From: Thermofilum sp. ex4484_15
Lineage (GTDB): Archaea > Thermoproteota > Thermoprotei > Thermofilales > EX4484-15
Length of the DNA stretch: 5,386 nucleotides
NCBI GenBank assembly: GCA_002254595.1
Contig: NJEH01000058.1
Coordinates: forward strand, 1-5,386
Direction of reading: 5' to 3'
The notes below the pieces were generated by a model. The model was not told the origin of the DNA. It ran no database searches and saw only the letters and a program-made list of their open reading frames with translations. Below are positions 4,618 to 5,386 of the stretch, in pieces; the stretch's first letter is position 1; each line of letters begins with the position of its first letter. Position numbers and translations under genes: made by a program.

Positions 4618-5386
4618 TTAAGCCTTTCTGATATTCAAGGATCTATAGTATTCACTTAGCAGGTTCCTTACTTCAATTAACCACTTCTCGAAATGATCGG
4701 GGGAGCTCGGGTAATTAAGGTATAGTTCCTTAATTAACTTCATGTACTTAGCTACCCTAGATAGCCTCAATAGGAAGCTAGGTTTAGGTAGGGCTTTTAA
4801 AGCCCTTAAGGCCCTCTCCGCTAGGGATAGTTCTAAATCCCCCTTCATCCCTACTCTGTAAACCTCCTCCTCCTTCACTAACTTCTTAGCCATCCCGAAT
4901 TCTATTTCCTCCTTAGAAAGGCTTTGGAGGAACGCCCTGAAGATATCTAAGGCCGCTTGCTTATAGCCATAATACTTGAAATAATCTATTGGATAGGTCC
5001 ATAAGGCTCTTATATCGGTATTACCTTCGCTTAACGCTTTACTTACGCTTTCCGCAGCTAGCTTAGCGCTTAACATAGCTGGACCTATACCACCTCCATG
5101 GAGGGGATTACACGTTAAGGCGGCATCCCCTATAGCTAAGAACCCACTAGCTACAGGGGCGGAAAGGGGGCGCCTAGTAGGTACTAATCCTCCTCCTGCA
5201 TGGATTACCTTAGATCCTTCTATTTCCTTCATAGAGGCTAGGTAAGCGTAGAACTTCTCCTTAGGATTGGGCGCGCCCTCCCTCCACTGAACGCCTAGCC
5301 CTATATTTACCTCCCTAGGCCCTCTAGGGAAGAACCACCAATACCCTCCAGGTGCTACTTCAGGGTCGAGGTGTATTCTAATGCAT
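4618..5386 (-). CDS. Geranylgeranyl reductase family FAD protein, 5' end off window
   Basis: The frame is open to the right edge, so the ATG at 5232 is internal; 255 C-terminal residues of a protein usually about 400-450 long are visible. These flavoproteins saturate the isoprenoid chains of archaeal membrane lipids or related prenyl compounds at the membrane surface. Two hallmarks are seen. The substrate-cavity motif YxWxFPx8GxG is complete: Tyr at 5341-5343, then WWFFP, eight residues, and GLG ending at 5293. The second FAD motif, GFLAIGDAALTCNPLHGGGIGPAM, with its Gly-Asp at about 5125-5130, lies downstream. The C-terminal third is helical and charged. The N-terminal GxGxxG Rossmann motif must lie beyond the window. 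Archaea often carry several paralogues, so whether this one acts on membrane lipids, menaquinone or another prenyl chain is open. Confidence 0.92.
   Translation of the reverse strand, partial: CIRIHLDPEVAPGGYWWFFPRGPREVNIGLGVQWREGAPNPKEKFYAYLASMKEIEGSKVIHAGGGLVPTRRPLSAPVASGFLAIGDAALTCNPLHGGGIGPAMLSAKLAAESVSKALSEGNTDIRALWTYPIDYFKYYGYKQAALDIFRAFLQSLSKEEIEFGMAKKLVKEEEVYRVGMKGDLELSLAERALRALKALPKPSFLLRLSRVAKYMKLIKELYLNYPSSPDHFEKWLIEVRNLLSEYYRSLNIRKA

Noticed and set aside
5230..5232. ATG as start of the geranylgeranyl-reductase-family gene
   Set aside because: The frame continues upstream to the window edge and encodes the family's substrate-cavity motif there, so this Met is internal.
1..5386. 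CRISPR array, insertion sequence, tRNA or other mobile element
   Set aside because: No regularly spaced repeats, transposase frames, terminal inverted repeats or tRNA cloverleaf patterns were found on either strand by eye.

Overview
The window looks like a piece of the chromosome of a thermophilic crenarchaeote (Thermoproteota). A Sulfolobales- or Desulfurococcales-like host is my best guess, but the sequence does not fix the genus. The evidence is TATA-type promoters about 25-30 bases upstream of starts, a leaderless-looking first gene, GGTG-type Shine-Dalgarno sequences on internal genes, a C/D box guide RNA, a geranylgeranyl-reductase-family gene of the type used in archaeal ether-lipid synthesis, and codon use dominated by AGG (Arg), ATA (Ile) and TTA (Leu). 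That codon style is the same in every gene, so nothing looks recently transferred.

Left part (1-3886, + strand): the 3' part of a PfkB-family sugar kinase is followed by a carbohydrate ABC importer. The importer has a family-1 solute-binding protein with its own promoter and a possible operator, then two MalF/MalG-type permeases overlapping by ATGA. A weak hairpin plus T-tract separates the binding protein from the permeases, and the first permease's ribosome-binding site can be hidden in either of two alternative hairpins. Both would favour much more binding protein than permease. No ATPase gene is present, so the energising subunit must be encoded elsewhere. The kinase may phosphorylate the imported sugar, but the substrate cannot be read from the sequence.

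Middle (3887-4044): this short intergenic stretch holds the most interesting feature, an independently promoted C/D box guide RNA. It has two 12-base guides and four recognisable boxes. In both kink-turn motifs the usual U-U pair is replaced by a matched G-C pair (TGAGGA with CCGA). The second guide is complementary over 11 bases to the highly conserved helix 71 segment of 23S rRNA, as I recall it from E. coli, which predicts 2'-O-methylation at the position equivalent to G1950.

Right part (4045-5386): a 108-residue unrecognised basic protein on the + strand converges on two - strand genes, sharing a CTAG stop with the first. That one is a 75-residue two-helix membrane protein, and it lies 22 bases downstream of a geranylgeranyl-reductase-family flavoprotein that runs off the right edge. 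The two - strand genes are probably co-transcribed.
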